Below are positions 22,415 to 30,866 of a DNA stretch of 64,000 nucleotides, one piece after another. The number at the start of each line of letters is the position of its first letter. Position 1 is the first letter of the stretch. Both the position numbers and the translations under genes were made by a program. The stretch covers positions 1,559,158 to 1,623,157 of the forward strand of contig OY282442.1 in NCBI GenBank assembly GCA_958296115.1, given 5' to 3'. The notes beneath the pieces were generated by a model, which did no database searches, was not told the DNA's origin, and saw only the letters and a list, made by a program, of their open reading frames with translations. This stretch comes from an uncultured Dehalococcoidia bacterium (GTDB lineage: Bacteria > Chloroflexota > Dehalococcoidia > Lucifugimonadales > CAJWER01).

Positions 22415-23425
22415 TTATAGCGTTTGTGGCGCGCTTTGCATGGCGTCTACGAGCTCGGCGGCGGCGGTTCTTGGGTCGTCGGCCAGCGTTACGGCCCCCA
22501 CCGCGCAGATGCCGTCCGCGCCTGACCGCATCACCTCCGCGGCGTTGTCCTTGGTGATGCCGCCGATGGCGACGATGGGCTGGTCGGCGGCGCGCTTGGC
22601 CTCCTGAACGAGCTTGGTTCCCACGACGGGGCGCCGCGCCTTGCCCATCGTGGAGGTGGGGAATACTGCGCCGACGGCGATGTAATCGGCGCCTGCCGCC
22701 TGGGATGCGGCGACCTCTTCCATGTTGTTGTTGGAGCGTCCGATGATTTGGGCCGCCGTCGTCACGCGCCTCGCCTCGGCGACGGGCATGTCGCCCTGGC
22801 CGAGATGCAGGCCGCTCGCTCCGCTGGTCAGGGCGATGGCGGGGTCGTCGTTGACGATGAAGAGCGCGTCGTATCTTTCGCAGAGAGCCTTGATTTCGCG
22901 GGCCGTCTGCAGCGTATCGCGCGGGTTCCCGGTCTTGTCCCTGAGCTGCACGAGGGACGCGCCGCCTTCCAGGACGGCCCCCGCCATCTCGATAACCGGC
23001 CGACCCCGTGTCGCTTCGGGATCGACTATTACGTAAAGCCCCTGCGCCCGCGCCGCAGTCTCAGCCCGCAACTCCATGCCGACCTTCTGCTCGGCGCGGG
23101 CGAGCACTCGCCGGGCCTGCGCCGTCCAGCTTGGGCTCACCGTTTCGGCGGCATCATCGGATAGCGACTCGATGATGTCGAGCGTGAGCCGTATCTGGGC
23201 GATGGCCTTGAGGGCGACTTCGCCCGGCCGCTCTGACAGGCGCCGGTATCCAATCCTGCGCTGCTGGCTCTCGGACCTGGGGAGCTCGCGGGCCTCGTCG
23301 AGCGGGAGGGCTTCCCGCGCCATGCGGATATCGGAGTAGAGGCCCAAGGGCGCGGTAACGAACGCCTCCAGGAGCCGCAGGTTCTCTACCAGGGCGTGCA
23401 TCTGTCCGGCCACGAAGGGATTCAC
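22415..23425 (-). CDS. thiE: Thiamine-phosphate synthase with an N-terminal helical extension
   Basis: Residues about 128-336 are a complete ThiE: 'GLYVIVDPEA' start, 'GGASLVQLRDK', 'LFIVNDDPAIAL', 'GLHLGQGDMP', 'GADYIAVGAVFPTSTM' and 'IVAIGGI'. It couples the pyrimidine and thiazole phosphates to thiamine phosphate. The first about 125 residues form an extra helical domain. Some ThiE proteins carry an N-terminal ThiD2 kinase-like domain of that size, but I do not see the ThiD2-type 'RAREGLRVLED' segment, so its role is open. Start GTG 23425 lacks a strong ribosome binding site; ATG 23404 is an alternative. It lies 16 bases after yraN, in the mnmA operon. Confidence 0.9.
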   Translation of the reverse strand: MNPFVAGQMHALVENLRLLEAFVTAPLGLYSDIRMAREALPLDEARELPRSESQQRRIGYRRLSERPGEVALKAIAQIRLTLDIIESLSDDAAETVSPSWTAQARRVLARAEQKVGMELRAETAARAQGLYVIVDPEATRGRPVIEMAGAVLEGGASLVQLRDKTGNPRDTLQTAREIKALCERYDALFIVNDDPAIALTSGASGLHLGQGDMPVAEARRVTTAAQIIGRSNNNMEEVAASQAAGADYIAVGAVFPTSTMGKARRPVVGTKLVQEAKRAADQPIVAIGGITKDNAAEVMRSGADGICAVGAVTLADDPRTAAAELVDAMQSAPQTL

Positions 23426-23441
23426 GGCGTTGATTCTAACA

Positions 23442-23807
23442 TCAAAGCTCGACCGCGTTCTCGATTATCCTTATCCGAGCCAGTCCGCGCCTGTCCAGCT
23501 GCACTGCGGCGAGATCGACACGCCATTGCCTGTCCTGCATGTCGTGGGCCTGGAGGTACGCTTGGGCGGCGGCTATGATGTGGCTGCGCTTGGAGGGGGT
23601 TACCGATTCCTCCGGCAGGCCCATTGAGGAACCGGATCGGGTTCGGACCTCTACGAAGACGATGACGCCGCCGCGCTCTGCGACGATGTCTATCTCGCCT
23701 TCGCGTGTCCGGTAGTTGACCTCCGCGATAGAGTATCCCAAGCGTTCGAGGCGCGCCTTGGCCACGGTTTCGCCCCAGCGCCCCAGCTTCTGCCGCGCCC
23801 CGCTCAC
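23442..23807 (-). CDS. yraN: YraN/UPF0102 family nuclease-fold protein
   Basis: The protein is 121 residues from GTG at 23807, which overlaps the rnhB stop as GTGA and gives the usual family start 'RQKLGRWGE'. An ATG at 23861 would overlap rnhB by 58 bases and add an atypical N-terminus. The motif 'REGEIDIVAERGGVIVFVEVR' matches the endonuclease-like core of UPF0102 (GEIDLIA...VFVEVK). It is probably a DNA-processing nuclease, but the cellular role is unsettled. The tight rnhB-yraN pairing is common in bacteria. Confidence 0.9.
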   Translation of the reverse strand: MSGARQKLGRWGETVAKARLERLGYSIAEVNYRTREGEIDIVAERGGVIVFVEVRTRSGSSMGLPEESVTPSKRSHIIAAAQAYLQAHDMQDRQWRVDLAAVQLDRRGLARIRIIENAVEL

Positions 23808-24460
23808 GGCGGCGATCCCGTCTCTTTCATCGGCGAGAAGGTGAGACGGTGGATTGGGCATGGGCCGCGCTCTGCTATCATCCTGAGATGTTGCGGCGTG
23901 GCGTAGCCCTTGTTTCTGGCGAATCCATATCCTGGGTAGCGCTCGTCCGCCTCGTCCATCATGCGGTCGCGGGCGACCTTCGCCACGATTGAGGCTGCTG
24001 CGATAGAGAGGCACTTGGCGTCGCCTTTCACGATGGGTTTCTGCGGCAGGTTGACGTTGGGCAGGGGGAAAGCGTCCAGCAAGAGATATTGCGGCATGAG
24101 TGGGAATGCGTTGAGGGCGCGCTCCATGGCGAGACGTGTGGCTTGGACGATGCCCAGCTGGTCGATCTCGTTGGGGCTGGCGGAGCCGATCTGCGTCGAC
24201 GCCTCTTCGCGCAGGCGTGGCTCGATCTCCTCGCGCTGGAGCCGGGTCATGGCCTTGCTGTCGCGTACGTCCTTCATCCAGGGCCGGCTGGCGTCCTGCG
24301 GCAGGATGACGGCGCCGGCCACGACGGGGCCGGCGAGTGGGCCTCGCCCGACCTCGTCGAGCCCGGCTATCATCGAGTATCCCGTCTTGAGCAGGGCGGC
24401 TTCCTCGTCGTAACGGGGCGCAGTACCTCGGGGCTGCCGGCGAGGCTTCCGTGATTTCAT
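23804..24460 (-). CDS. rnhB: Ribonuclease HII
   Basis: The protein has 218 residues. The signature 'IAGLDEVGRGPLAGPVVAGA' holds the first catalytic pair D35-E36. 'VRDSKAMT', 'YLLLDAFPLP' and 'IVKGDAKCLSIAAASIVAKVARD' supply the remaining acidic residues and fold. It cleaves RNA in RNA-DNA hybrids and removes misincorporated ribonucleotides. It lies 40 bases downstream of mnmA and overlaps yraN by four bases. Confidence 0.96.
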   Translation of the reverse strand: MKSRKPRRQPRGTAPRYDEEAALLKTGYSMIAGLDEVGRGPLAGPVVAGAVILPQDASRPWMKDVRDSKAMTRLQREEIEPRLREEASTQIGSASPNEIDQLGIVQATRLAMERALNAFPLMPQYLLLDAFPLPNVNLPQKPIVKGDAKCLSIAAASIVAKVARDRMMDEADERYPGYGFARNKGYATPQHLRMIAERGPCPIHRLTFSPMKETGSPP

Positions 24461-24500
24461 CGCGGGTGGATGGCGCCAAGCTCAGGACGCGGGCTCGGGT

Positions 24501-25607
24501 CTATGCGGTTCTCTTGAGCGCCGCGGCGGGCGGATGGGTCTCGATGTATCCGCCGCCGATGACGCGCTCGCCGTCGTAGAAGACGACCGGCTGGCCGGGC
24601 GTGACGGCGCGCTGAGGCTCGTCGAAGCGTACCTCGGCCCATCCGTCCGCAGGCAGGAGAGTCGCCCTGGCTTCAGCAGCCTTGTAGCGTATCCTGGCCT
24701 GGACCGGAATTGGGCCCGTGGGCGGCTCGCCGGCGGTGAAGCTGACGCGGGAGGCCCACAGGCGGTCGCGGTACAGGGCTTCCTCCGGGCCCAGTGTAAC
24801 GCGGTTTGTCGCCGCTTCGATATCGACGACGTACCGCGGGGTTCCGGTGTTGCCCGGTAGGCCAATGCCGCGCCGCTGGCCGATGGTGAAGAAGTGGATG
24901 CCCGGGTGCTGCCCGAGGGCCTCCCCGTTGACATTCACGAGCTCGCCTGGCCGCGGGGTGGAACGGCTGCCGACGAACTTGCGGTAGTCGCCGTCGGGGA
25001 TGAAGCATATCTCCTGGCTGTCCGGCTTGTCGGCGACTGGCAGGCCGGCCTCGGAGGCCATCCGGCGGATGTCGGTCTTGGGATACTCGCCGATGGGCAG
25101 CAGCAGCCGGCCAAGCTCGCCCTGGGTGAGCGTGAACAGGACGTAGGACTGGTCCTTCTTCGGGTCTGCGCCCTTGAGGAGGTCCAATCCGCGCCCTCCG
25201 CGCCTTATGCGGGCGTAGTGTCCAGTGGCTATATAGTCGGCGTCCAAGAACATGGCTCGGCGCAACAGGAAGTCGAACTTGATCTTGTCGTTGCACGCGA
25301 GGCACGGGTGCGGGGTCCGCCCCCGGTCGTACTCCTCGATGAAGTAATCGACTACGTGCTGCTGGAACTCACGCTCGAAGTTCTGGACGTAGTGCGGCGC
25401 TCCGATGGCATTGCAGACGCGGCGGGCGTCGTCGACGTCCTCGACGGAGCAGCAGCGCTTGCTCATCTTCGGCGCGGCGTCGCGCTCGACCGTCCACAGC
25501 CGCATCGTCACGCCCACGACGTCGTAGCCCTGCCGCTTGAGCAGCAGAGCGGCGACGGAGGAGTCCACCCCGCCGCTCATGGCGACTATCACACGCTCTC
25601 TCGTCAT
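24501..25607 (-). CDS. mnmA: tRNA-specific 2-thiouridylase MnmA
   Basis: The protein is 368 residues from ATG 25607; an upstream in-frame ATG adds only six residues. The PP-loop 'MSGGVDSS' is at residues 10-17, the first catalytic Cys in 'TPHPCLACN', the second in 'DSQEICFIPDGDYRKF', and the C-terminal beta-barrel in 'FTIGQRRGIGLP' to the end. It adds sulfur to uridine 34 of Lys, Glu and Gln tRNAs using ATP and a persulfide relay. It appears to be the first gene of the operon running to the permease gene. Confidence 0.96.
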   Translation of the reverse strand: MTRERVIVAMSGGVDSSVAALLLKRQGYDVVGVTMRLWTVERDAAPKMSKRCCSVEDVDDARRVCNAIGAPHYVQNFEREFQQHVVDYFIEEYDRGRTPHPCLACNDKIKFDFLLRRAMFLDADYIATGHYARIRRGGRGLDLLKGADPKKDQSYVLFTLTQGELGRLLLPIGEYPKTDIRRMASEAGLPVADKPDSQEICFIPDGDYRKFVGSRSTPRPGELVNVNGEALGQHPGIHFFTIGQRRGIGLPGNTGTPRYVVDIEAATNRVTLGPEEALYRDRLWASRVSFTAGEPPTGPIPVQARIRYKAAEARATLLPADGWAEVRFDEPQRAVTPGQPVVFYDGERVIGGGYIETHPPAAALKRTA

Positions 25608-25756
25608 ACAATCAGCGTAACACAAGCTCGCGGTGGTTGGCGCGCTCCGGGATTTGGGATGGCGGGTACGTGCGAGGCTGGGGCCTGTGTTGTAGAATGG
25701 GGCTGGCCTGGTCGGGGGCTGGGCCGCAGCGCAATTGGAGATCGTCGGAGGGGCGC

Positions 25757-25954
25757 ATGAGTTACGCCGAGATGGAAGAGGTCGAAGCAGGGCTCAAGTT
25801 CAAGTCCGCCAGCGGGCTGCTGGTGGAGACCACGGGTGTCTCCCAGAACATCGAGTCGCATGACATCAACGTTCACGAAGTGGTTATCCTCGAGGGTGTG
25901 GGTGAGGGGAACACGTACCTCTACAACCTGGATTCCGCCGAACCCGTGGAGTAG
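25757..25954 (+). CDS. Small 65-residue protein of unknown function
   Basis: It starts at ATG 25757 after GGAGGGG (25748-25753). The sequence is acidic, begins 'MSYAEMEEVEAGLKFKSASG' and has alternating hydrophobic strands, suggesting a small beta-rich soluble protein. It is followed 30 bases later by the DUF4178-like gene on the same strand, so the three genes from here to 27479 look like one operon. I do not recognise the family. Confidence 0.65.
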   Translation: MSYAEMEEVEAGLKFKSASGLLVETTGVSQNIESHDINVHEVVILEGVGEGNTYLYNLDSAEPVE

Positions 25955-25984
25955 CAGGCTCTTCGAGGGAGCGCGGAGGTCCTT

Positions 25985-26572
25985 TTGATAGGCTCGTTGT
26001 TTGGCCGCAAGAAGAGGAGGCCGGCCGCTGATGCCGCCGTCAGCGACAGCATTGAGGACGCCGCCGCCGGGGACGTGTTCACCGTCACGGGCCACGCGGT
26101 CGAGTACGAGGACGCCTATTTCATCGTCGAGAAGGTCAACCGGTATCGAAGCGCCGCCGGCAGCTGGCGTGAGGCGTTGGGGGTGGACAGCGAGAGCAGG
26201 CTATGGGTATCGTGGGCGGAGGATGCCGGTGTACTCTACGTCACCGTGTCGCCCGATGTTCGTCCGGTCGGGCTCTCGACCATAGGGCTCACCGACCAGG
26301 ACATGATCCGCCTGGACGACGAGCAGTCTATCGACAACTACGTCATCGTGGATGGAACGAGTTACTACTACAGGTTCAGCGCCGAGGCCACCCTGTTCGA
26401 GGGGAACGGCAGCGGACAGGAGTTCTACATGTGGGACTTGGTCTCCGAGGACGATACGCGAGTATTGACCATCGACAAGTGGGAGGGCCTGCCGTTCCAC
26501 GCCCGTTTCAGTGACGTGATCTCGCCGGATAACGTAACCTTGTACAAACAGCTAGGAGGGCCTGATGGTTGA
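25985..26572 (+). CDS. DUF4178-like protein
   Basis: The protein is 195 residues from a TTG start at 25985, preceded by GGAGG (25975-25979) at a five-base spacer. It begins with a short basic stretch 'GSLFGRKKRR', then a beta-rich domain with 'AGDVFTVTGHAVEYEDAYFIV', 'RYRSAAGSWREALGVD', 'RLWVSWAED' and a 'YYYRFSAEATLFEG' repeat-like second half. This layout recalls DUF4178 proteins, which often neighbour DUF350 membrane proteins. The function is unknown. Its stop overlaps the next gene by eight bases. Confidence 0.6.
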   Translation: MIGSLFGRKKRRPAADAAVSDSIEDAAAGDVFTVTGHAVEYEDAYFIVEKVNRYRSAAGSWREALGVDSESRLWVSWAEDAGVLYVTVSPDVRPVGLSTIGLTDQDMIRLDDEQSIDNYVIVDGTSYYYRFSAEATLFEGNGSGQEFYMWDLVSEDDTRVLTIDKWEGLPFHARFSDVISPDNVTLYKQLGGPDG

Positions 26573-27479
26573 CGCATTCGTTGGCACGCTGGAGTTCTTT
26601 CCGCGCGGGCTGGTGTACGTCGGGATGGGTATCGTGTCGCTGGTCCTGGCGAAGCTGGCGCAGGACTTCCTGACCCCGTACCGCATCAACGAGCAGCTGG
26701 GACGCAAGAGCAACACGGCCCTGGGGCTGAGTATCACCGGGTACTTCCTGGGAATAGTCATCGTCTTCGTGGGCGCTCTATACCAACCGCTGACGGTCAT
26801 CCGCAGCGGACAGTGGCAGCTCACCGGCGATTTCTGGATGGAGGCGCTGGAGGTGTTCCTGTACTCGATTGCGGGCATCCTGGTGCTGAACGCATCGAGG
26901 CTGCTGGTGGACAAGCTGGTCCTCTACAAGTTCAAGACGGAGAAGGAGATCATCCAGGACGAGAACATGGGGACTGGCGCGGTGGAGTTCGCGGTCTACG
27001 TGGCCGTCGGGCTGGTCATCGCGGCGTCCATCGCCGGCTCTGGCTCTGGCGCGAGTGACGTCGGCATAGCCCAGTCCGTCGTCAGGTCCGTGGCGTTCTT
27101 CGCGCTGGGAATGGCGGCGCTGGTGCTGTTCGCGCTGTTCTACCAGCTCACCACCTCGTTCGACATCCACTCGGAGATAGAGCGGGACAATGCCGCGGTC
27201 GGTATAGCGCTGGCGGGCAACCTGGTTGCCATCGCGCTGGTCATCTTCAAGGCAGTCTTCGGGGAGTTCGTCGGGTGGACGGAGAGCCTGACGGCGTTCG
27301 CGACATTCGCGGTCATAGGGTTCGCGCTGCTCTACGTGGTGCGAATCATCGTTGATTTCGCGTTGCTGCCCGGCACGCGGGTTGCGGAAGAGCTGGCCGC
27401 ATCGCGAAACAAGGGGGTTGCTTTCATCGAGAGCGGCGTAGTCATCAGTGCGGCGCTGATCCTATACTTCGCCATCTAG
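26565..27479 (+). CDS. Membrane protein with two DUF350 domains
   Basis: The protein has 304 residues with about eight hydrophobic segments arranged as two similar halves (about 10-155 and 155-304). Each half carries a DUF350-like 'A..L...G..LG..I..'-type segment, seen as 'NTALGLSITGYFLGIVIVF' and 'NAAVGIALAGNLVAIALVI'. DUF350 (YjfL-type) proteins are inner-membrane proteins of unclear role, sometimes linked with envelope-stress clusters. It overlaps the DUF4178-like gene and converges with the next gene, overlapping it by four bases. Confidence 0.8.
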   Translation: MVDAFVGTLEFFPRGLVYVGMGIVSLVLAKLAQDFLTPYRINEQLGRKSNTALGLSITGYFLGIVIVFVGALYQPLTVIRSGQWQLTGDFWMEALEVFLYSIAGILVLNASRLLVDKLVLYKFKTEKEIIQDENMGTGAVEFAVYVAVGLVIAASIAGSGSGASDVGIAQSVVRSVAFFALGMAALVLFALFYQLTTSFDIHSEIERDNAAVGIALAGNLVAIALVIFKAVFGEFVGWTESLTAFATFAVIGFALLYVVRIIVDFALLPGTRVAEELAASRNKGVAFIESGVVISAALILYFAI

Positions 27480-28564
27480 CCGCTGGCGTCGAGGCGGCGC
27501 GCCCTTCGGACAGCCGTACTCGCGCGGGCGGCGGCTTCAGCGCGCTCCTGCATCTCTTCCATGTACGTAAAGCCGGCCTCTATCACGAGGTCGAGTGTCT
27601 CCGCGTCGGGCGGTTCCGGTTCCACGGTCCAGGCGAGCAGCCGGTCGAAGAAGTCTGCCGGGCTCTCGGACTCTGCCCAGTCGTCGAGCCACTCGTGGAC
27701 GTCATCGAGGGCGATTGCCTCGAAGGCGGACGCTACCGGGTCCAGGCCTTCTTCCTCGTACACCTCCGGCCGCATGTCCACGCCGCGCCCGGAGCCAATC
27801 TCCACGGCCTCCGTCTCCGAATCGAAGGTTACGTCGGCGAACGCGTCGTAGCGTCGGCGCAGGCTGCTCGAGCTGGCGCGGAGCTCCTGCAGGGCAGATG
27901 CGGCGTTGGATGTGAAGCTCAGGGACTCGTCGAGGAGGCCCTTGCCGCGCAGCCTATCGGCCACCTCCCGAAGTCGGCCATCCACGCCCTGAAGGGCTGT
28001 GTCTCCGCTGCCTGCGAGGGTCAGCAGAGCCTGCTCCTCCAAGCGCTCGAGGAGATCGTCCTTCGACTGCCAGAAGCCCCGGCTGGCCGAGTATGCGAGG
28101 GGGGTGAAGCGCTGTTCGAGTACTAGGTCGAGCAGCGCGGCCTCGGGGATGCCGTCCGCGCCCGGCCTGGCCCTGCGCAGGCTCCCGATGGAGTCGTCAG
28201 GCTGGGCCTGCTGGCCATGGTTGACGTGGAGCTGTAGGGCGCTCCGGAACTGGCGCGAGCTGCGGAGGATGGCGTTCAGCTCGGCGCGCATATCGGGCAG
28301 GTCCGGGTTACGGGCGATCTCCGCGTCCGAGGGCGCCCAGGCGCTCTCGTCCCCAAACAGCGCTTCGAGCAGGCTGCCCAAGGGCTGGCCGAGATCAACG
28401 TCGCCCAGCTCGGCTTCGAAAGCGTCGTCCAGCGGCATGTCGCCGAGGGTGATGCGGAGGCGGACCTGTCCGCGGCCCAATAACGGGCCTGCCCCGCCAG
28501 CGTATTCACCGCCGCGGCCCTTCTGATACTTCGGCCTCGTCACCGTGTCTGCCATGATGCTCAT
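27476..28564 (-). CDS. Unrecognised 362-residue soluble protein
   Basis: It starts at ATG 28564; ATG 28555 is an alternative. The protein is acidic, has no membrane segment, and looks mostly helical with two parts: a Gly-rich start and a domain to about residue 160, then helical segments rich in Leu/Arg/Glu with the acidic 'DVHEWLDDWAESESPADFFDRLL' region and a charged coiled-coil-like tail. I do not recognise any domain. It is divergent from the Fic gene, with 25 bases between the starts, so the two may be regulated together. Confidence 0.7.
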   Translation of the reverse strand: MSIMADTVTRPKYQKGRGGEYAGGAGPLLGRGQVRLRITLGDMPLDDAFEAELGDVDLGQPLGSLLEALFGDESAWAPSDAEIARNPDLPDMRAELNAILRSSRQFRSALQLHVNHGQQAQPDDSIGSLRRARPGADGIPEAALLDLVLEQRFTPLAYSASRGFWQSKDDLLERLEEQALLTLAGSGDTALQGVDGRLREVADRLRGKGLLDESLSFTSNAASALQELRASSSSLRRRYDAFADVTFDSETEAVEIGSGRGVDMRPEVYEEEGLDPVASAFEAIALDDVHEWLDDWAESESPADFFDRLLAWTVEPEPPDAETLDLVIEAGFTYMEEMQERAEAAARASTAVRRARRLDASG

Positions 28565-28589
28565 GATAGACTAACTTTCGGGAGGCAGC

Positions 28590-30098
28590 ATGGCCGCGCA
28601 TAGGTGGAACCCTCTACGCCCGCTGCGGGAATGGGACATTGAGTATGACTTCAGCGAGATAGACTCGCTGAAGGAGCAGTGGCTAACCACTAGAGCCATG
28701 GTGGAAGGATCGAACCCGGATGCCTATTCAGGGTTCATGGAGAGATTGTACAGGCGTTGGTCTATCGAGACGGGCGTGATAGAGGGCATCTACGACCTGG
28801 ACATGGGGATTACTGAAACACTGGTCGAGCGCGGCATCAGCGCGGATTTCATCGAGAGGGGCGGTACTAACAGGGATCCCGCGGAAGTGGTCAGGGTAAT
28901 CGGGGACCACCGGCGGGCGGCGGAGTTCGTCGACGATTGGATCAGGGAAGGGCATCCGCTGACAAAATTGTTCATCACGGAGATGCACTCCATCATCTGC
29001 GCGGGCCAGGATACGTTCCGGGCCGTCGATCAATTCGGGCGGTGGTTCGATGCGACGCTGAACAAGGGAGTGTTCAAGACTCTGCCGAACAACCCCACGA
29101 GGCCGGACGGCGCCTTGTACGAATATGCTCCGCCCGAGCAGGTGGAGAGCGAGATGGACGCGCTCGTGTCGTTCTACAACGATGCCGAGGCCCGGCGGTA
29201 TCATCCGTTGCTGCTGGCCGCGTGGCTGCACCACGCCTTCTCGACGATACACCCATTCCAGGACGGCAACGGCCGCGTTGACCGCGGACTGCTGACGTGG
29301 CGCCTGGTCCGCCGTGAGTTCCTGCCCGTGGTCATATCGAGGGACGTCCGCACAGAGTATATAGACGCCCTGGAAGGCGCAGACAAGGGCCATATCTCCG
29401 ACCTGGTGGGCCTGATAGTCCGATTGGAGAAAGGAACCATTCTGCAAGCGCTCGGACAGCCAGGCGACTCGGACGACTCGAAGGTCCTCGGCCAGGTGAT
29501 GGACAGCATTGCGTCCCGTCTCAGGAAGCGTCAGCAAGCGGCGTTGGAGCAGGTGAAGAGTGTGAATGCCGTGGCGCTCTCGCTCAGGGGACAGGCGTCA
29601 ACCTATCTGGAAGAGAAGGCGCGGGAGGTGGATGACAGCCTAGCCGCGGTTGATGCGGGCGTCTCGTCGAAGGTTATGGTTGGAGGGCCAGACGAGAGAA
29701 CAGACCACTGGTACCGCCGTCAAATCTTGGAATCGAACAGAGACAAGTATTGGGTCAACTTCAACGAGAACAGGTACTTCGCGCGTATGACGGTCGAGCC
29801 TGCGAGCGAATCGAGAGTCCCGCGTCTCGTCTTCGTCGTATCCCTACACCATGTCGGACGCCAATCGACCGGACAGATGGCAGCCTCGGCCTTCGCCGAG
29901 ATCCACTACAATCCGACTGACGACCCTGCGAATACGGGCGGAGAAGATGCCCCCACGTTGTTCAAGGACTGCACGCTCGACCCATTCACGCTGACGTGGA
30001 GGAGCGACCCTGAGAAACTCAGGAGCAGGTTCGACAAGTGGCTGGAGGAAAGCCTAGTCGTCGCTCTCCGATACTGGGCCGAGTTCCTGGAAGTCTGA
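28590..30098 (+). CDS. Fic-domain protein (predicted AMPylase) with intrinsic inhibitory helix
   Basis: The protein has 502 residues from ATG 28590, after GGGAGG. The Fic core motif HPFQDGNGR is at residues 221-229, with His221 the expected catalytic base. An (S/T)xxxE(G/N) inhibitory motif, TGVIEG, lies at residues 61-66, so the enzyme should be self-inhibited as in class II Fic proteins. Residues about 300-360 are a helical linker. The C-terminal 130 residues form an extra domain ('KYWVNFNENRYFARMTV') of unknown role. Fic proteins usually transfer AMP to hydroxyl groups of target proteins. The target here is unknown. The divergent neighbour of unknown function is a candidate partner. Confidence 0.85.
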   Translation: MAAHRWNPLRPLREWDIEYDFSEIDSLKEQWLTTRAMVEGSNPDAYSGFMERLYRRWSIETGVIEGIYDLDMGITETLVERGISADFIERGGTNRDPAEVVRVIGDHRRAAEFVDDWIREGHPLTKLFITEMHSIICAGQDTFRAVDQFGRWFDATLNKGVFKTLPNNPTRPDGALYEYAPPEQVESEMDALVSFYNDAEARRYHPLLLAAWLHHAFSTIHPFQDGNGRVDRGLLTWRLVRREFLPVVISRDVRTEYIDALEGADKGHISDLVGLIVRLEKGTILQALGQPGDSDDSKVLGQVMDSIASRLRKRQQAALEQVKSVNAVALSLRGQASTYLEEKAREVDDSLAAVDAGVSSKVMVGGPDERTDHWYRRQILESNRDKYWVNFNENRYFARMTVEPASESRVPRLVFVVSLHHVGRQSTGQMAASAFAEIHYNPTDDPANTGGEDAPTLFKDCTLDPFTLTWRSDPEKLRSRFDKWLEESLVVALRYWAEFLEV

Positions 30099-30104
30099 CC
30101 CTCT

Positions 30105-30866
30105 TCAGTCCAGCCCCAGCAGCTCGATGGCGTTCAGGCCTAAGACCTTGCGCTTGGCCTGAACGCTGATGTCGGCGTTGACGATGCGGCCGACCTGGTT
30201 GCGAGCGTCCATCAGCGGCATGTCGGAGCCGAAGAGCACGCGGTCCTCGCCCGCGCCGTTCACCAGATCGGTGATGGTATTGTGGTCGCCGAACGAGGTG
30301 CAGGTCTCGAGGTAGATGTTGGGGCAGGCTTGCGCGGCTTCGACTGCCTGCTTCTGGCCGACGCGGGAGTTCCCAGAGTGCGCGAGGACCCAGTTGATGT
30401 TGGGGAAGCGCTGCGCGAGCGGCACGAAGCGGAGGGGCTCCGTGAGGTCGTTGTCGCCGCTGCCGGCCGAGGAGTGGCTCATGATGGTGATTCCGCGGTC
30501 GTTGCACCACTCGAAGGCCGGGAAGTACCCGGGGTCGTCAATGGGCCTCTGGTAGTAGTTGGGATAGACCTTGAGGGATTTCAGCCCCAGGGAGTCGAAG
30601 GCGCGCTCCAACTCTGGCACGACCTCGTCGGGGTAGTGCGGCGACACGAAGGCCACGCCCACGAAGCGGTCGGGGTACTGCTCGACGAACCGCGCCGCCA
30701 CCTCGTTGCCGCGGGATGCGTCCGAGTGGAAGATGCAGTTGATGTTCGCGCGGTCCACGCCTGCCGCGTCCATTATGCTCACGTAGGTCTCAATGTCGTC
30801 GAAGACTGCGGAATTGCCCCAGCGCCCGGAGTGGGTATGGAAGTCGAATACGGGCGTGTCCATCAT
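30105..30866 (-). CDS. Amidohydrolase (metal-dependent hydrolase, TIM barrel)
   Basis: The protein has 253 residues. 'VFDFHTHSGRW' carries the HxH metal motif of the amidohydrolase_2 group, and 'ITIMSHSSAGSG', 'WVLAHSGNSR' and 'DRVLFGSDMP' supply the later His and Asp ligands. It resembles decarboxylase- or lactonase-type members such as the 2-amino-3-carboxymuconate decarboxylase superfamily; the substrate is unknown. ATG 30866 overlaps the stop of the upstream paralogue as ATGA, so the two are translationally coupled. Confidence 0.85.
   Translation of the reverse strand: MMDTPVFDFHTHSGRWGNSAVFDDIETYVSIMDAAGVDRANINCIFHSDASRGNEVAARFVEQYPDRFVGVAFVSPHYPDEVVPELERAFDSLGLKSLKVYPNYYQRPIDDPGYFPAFEWCNDRGITIMSHSSAGSGDNDLTEPLRFVPLAQRFPNINWVLAHSGNSRVGQKQAVEAAQACPNIYLETCTSFGDHNTITDLVNGAGEDRVLFGSDMPLMDARNQVGRIVNADISVQAKRKVLGLNAIELLGLD

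Noticed and set aside
23807-23861. Upstream ATG start for yraN
   Set aside because: It adds 18 residues not typical of the family and overlaps rnhB by 58 bases, whereas GTG 23807 gives a GTGA overlap.
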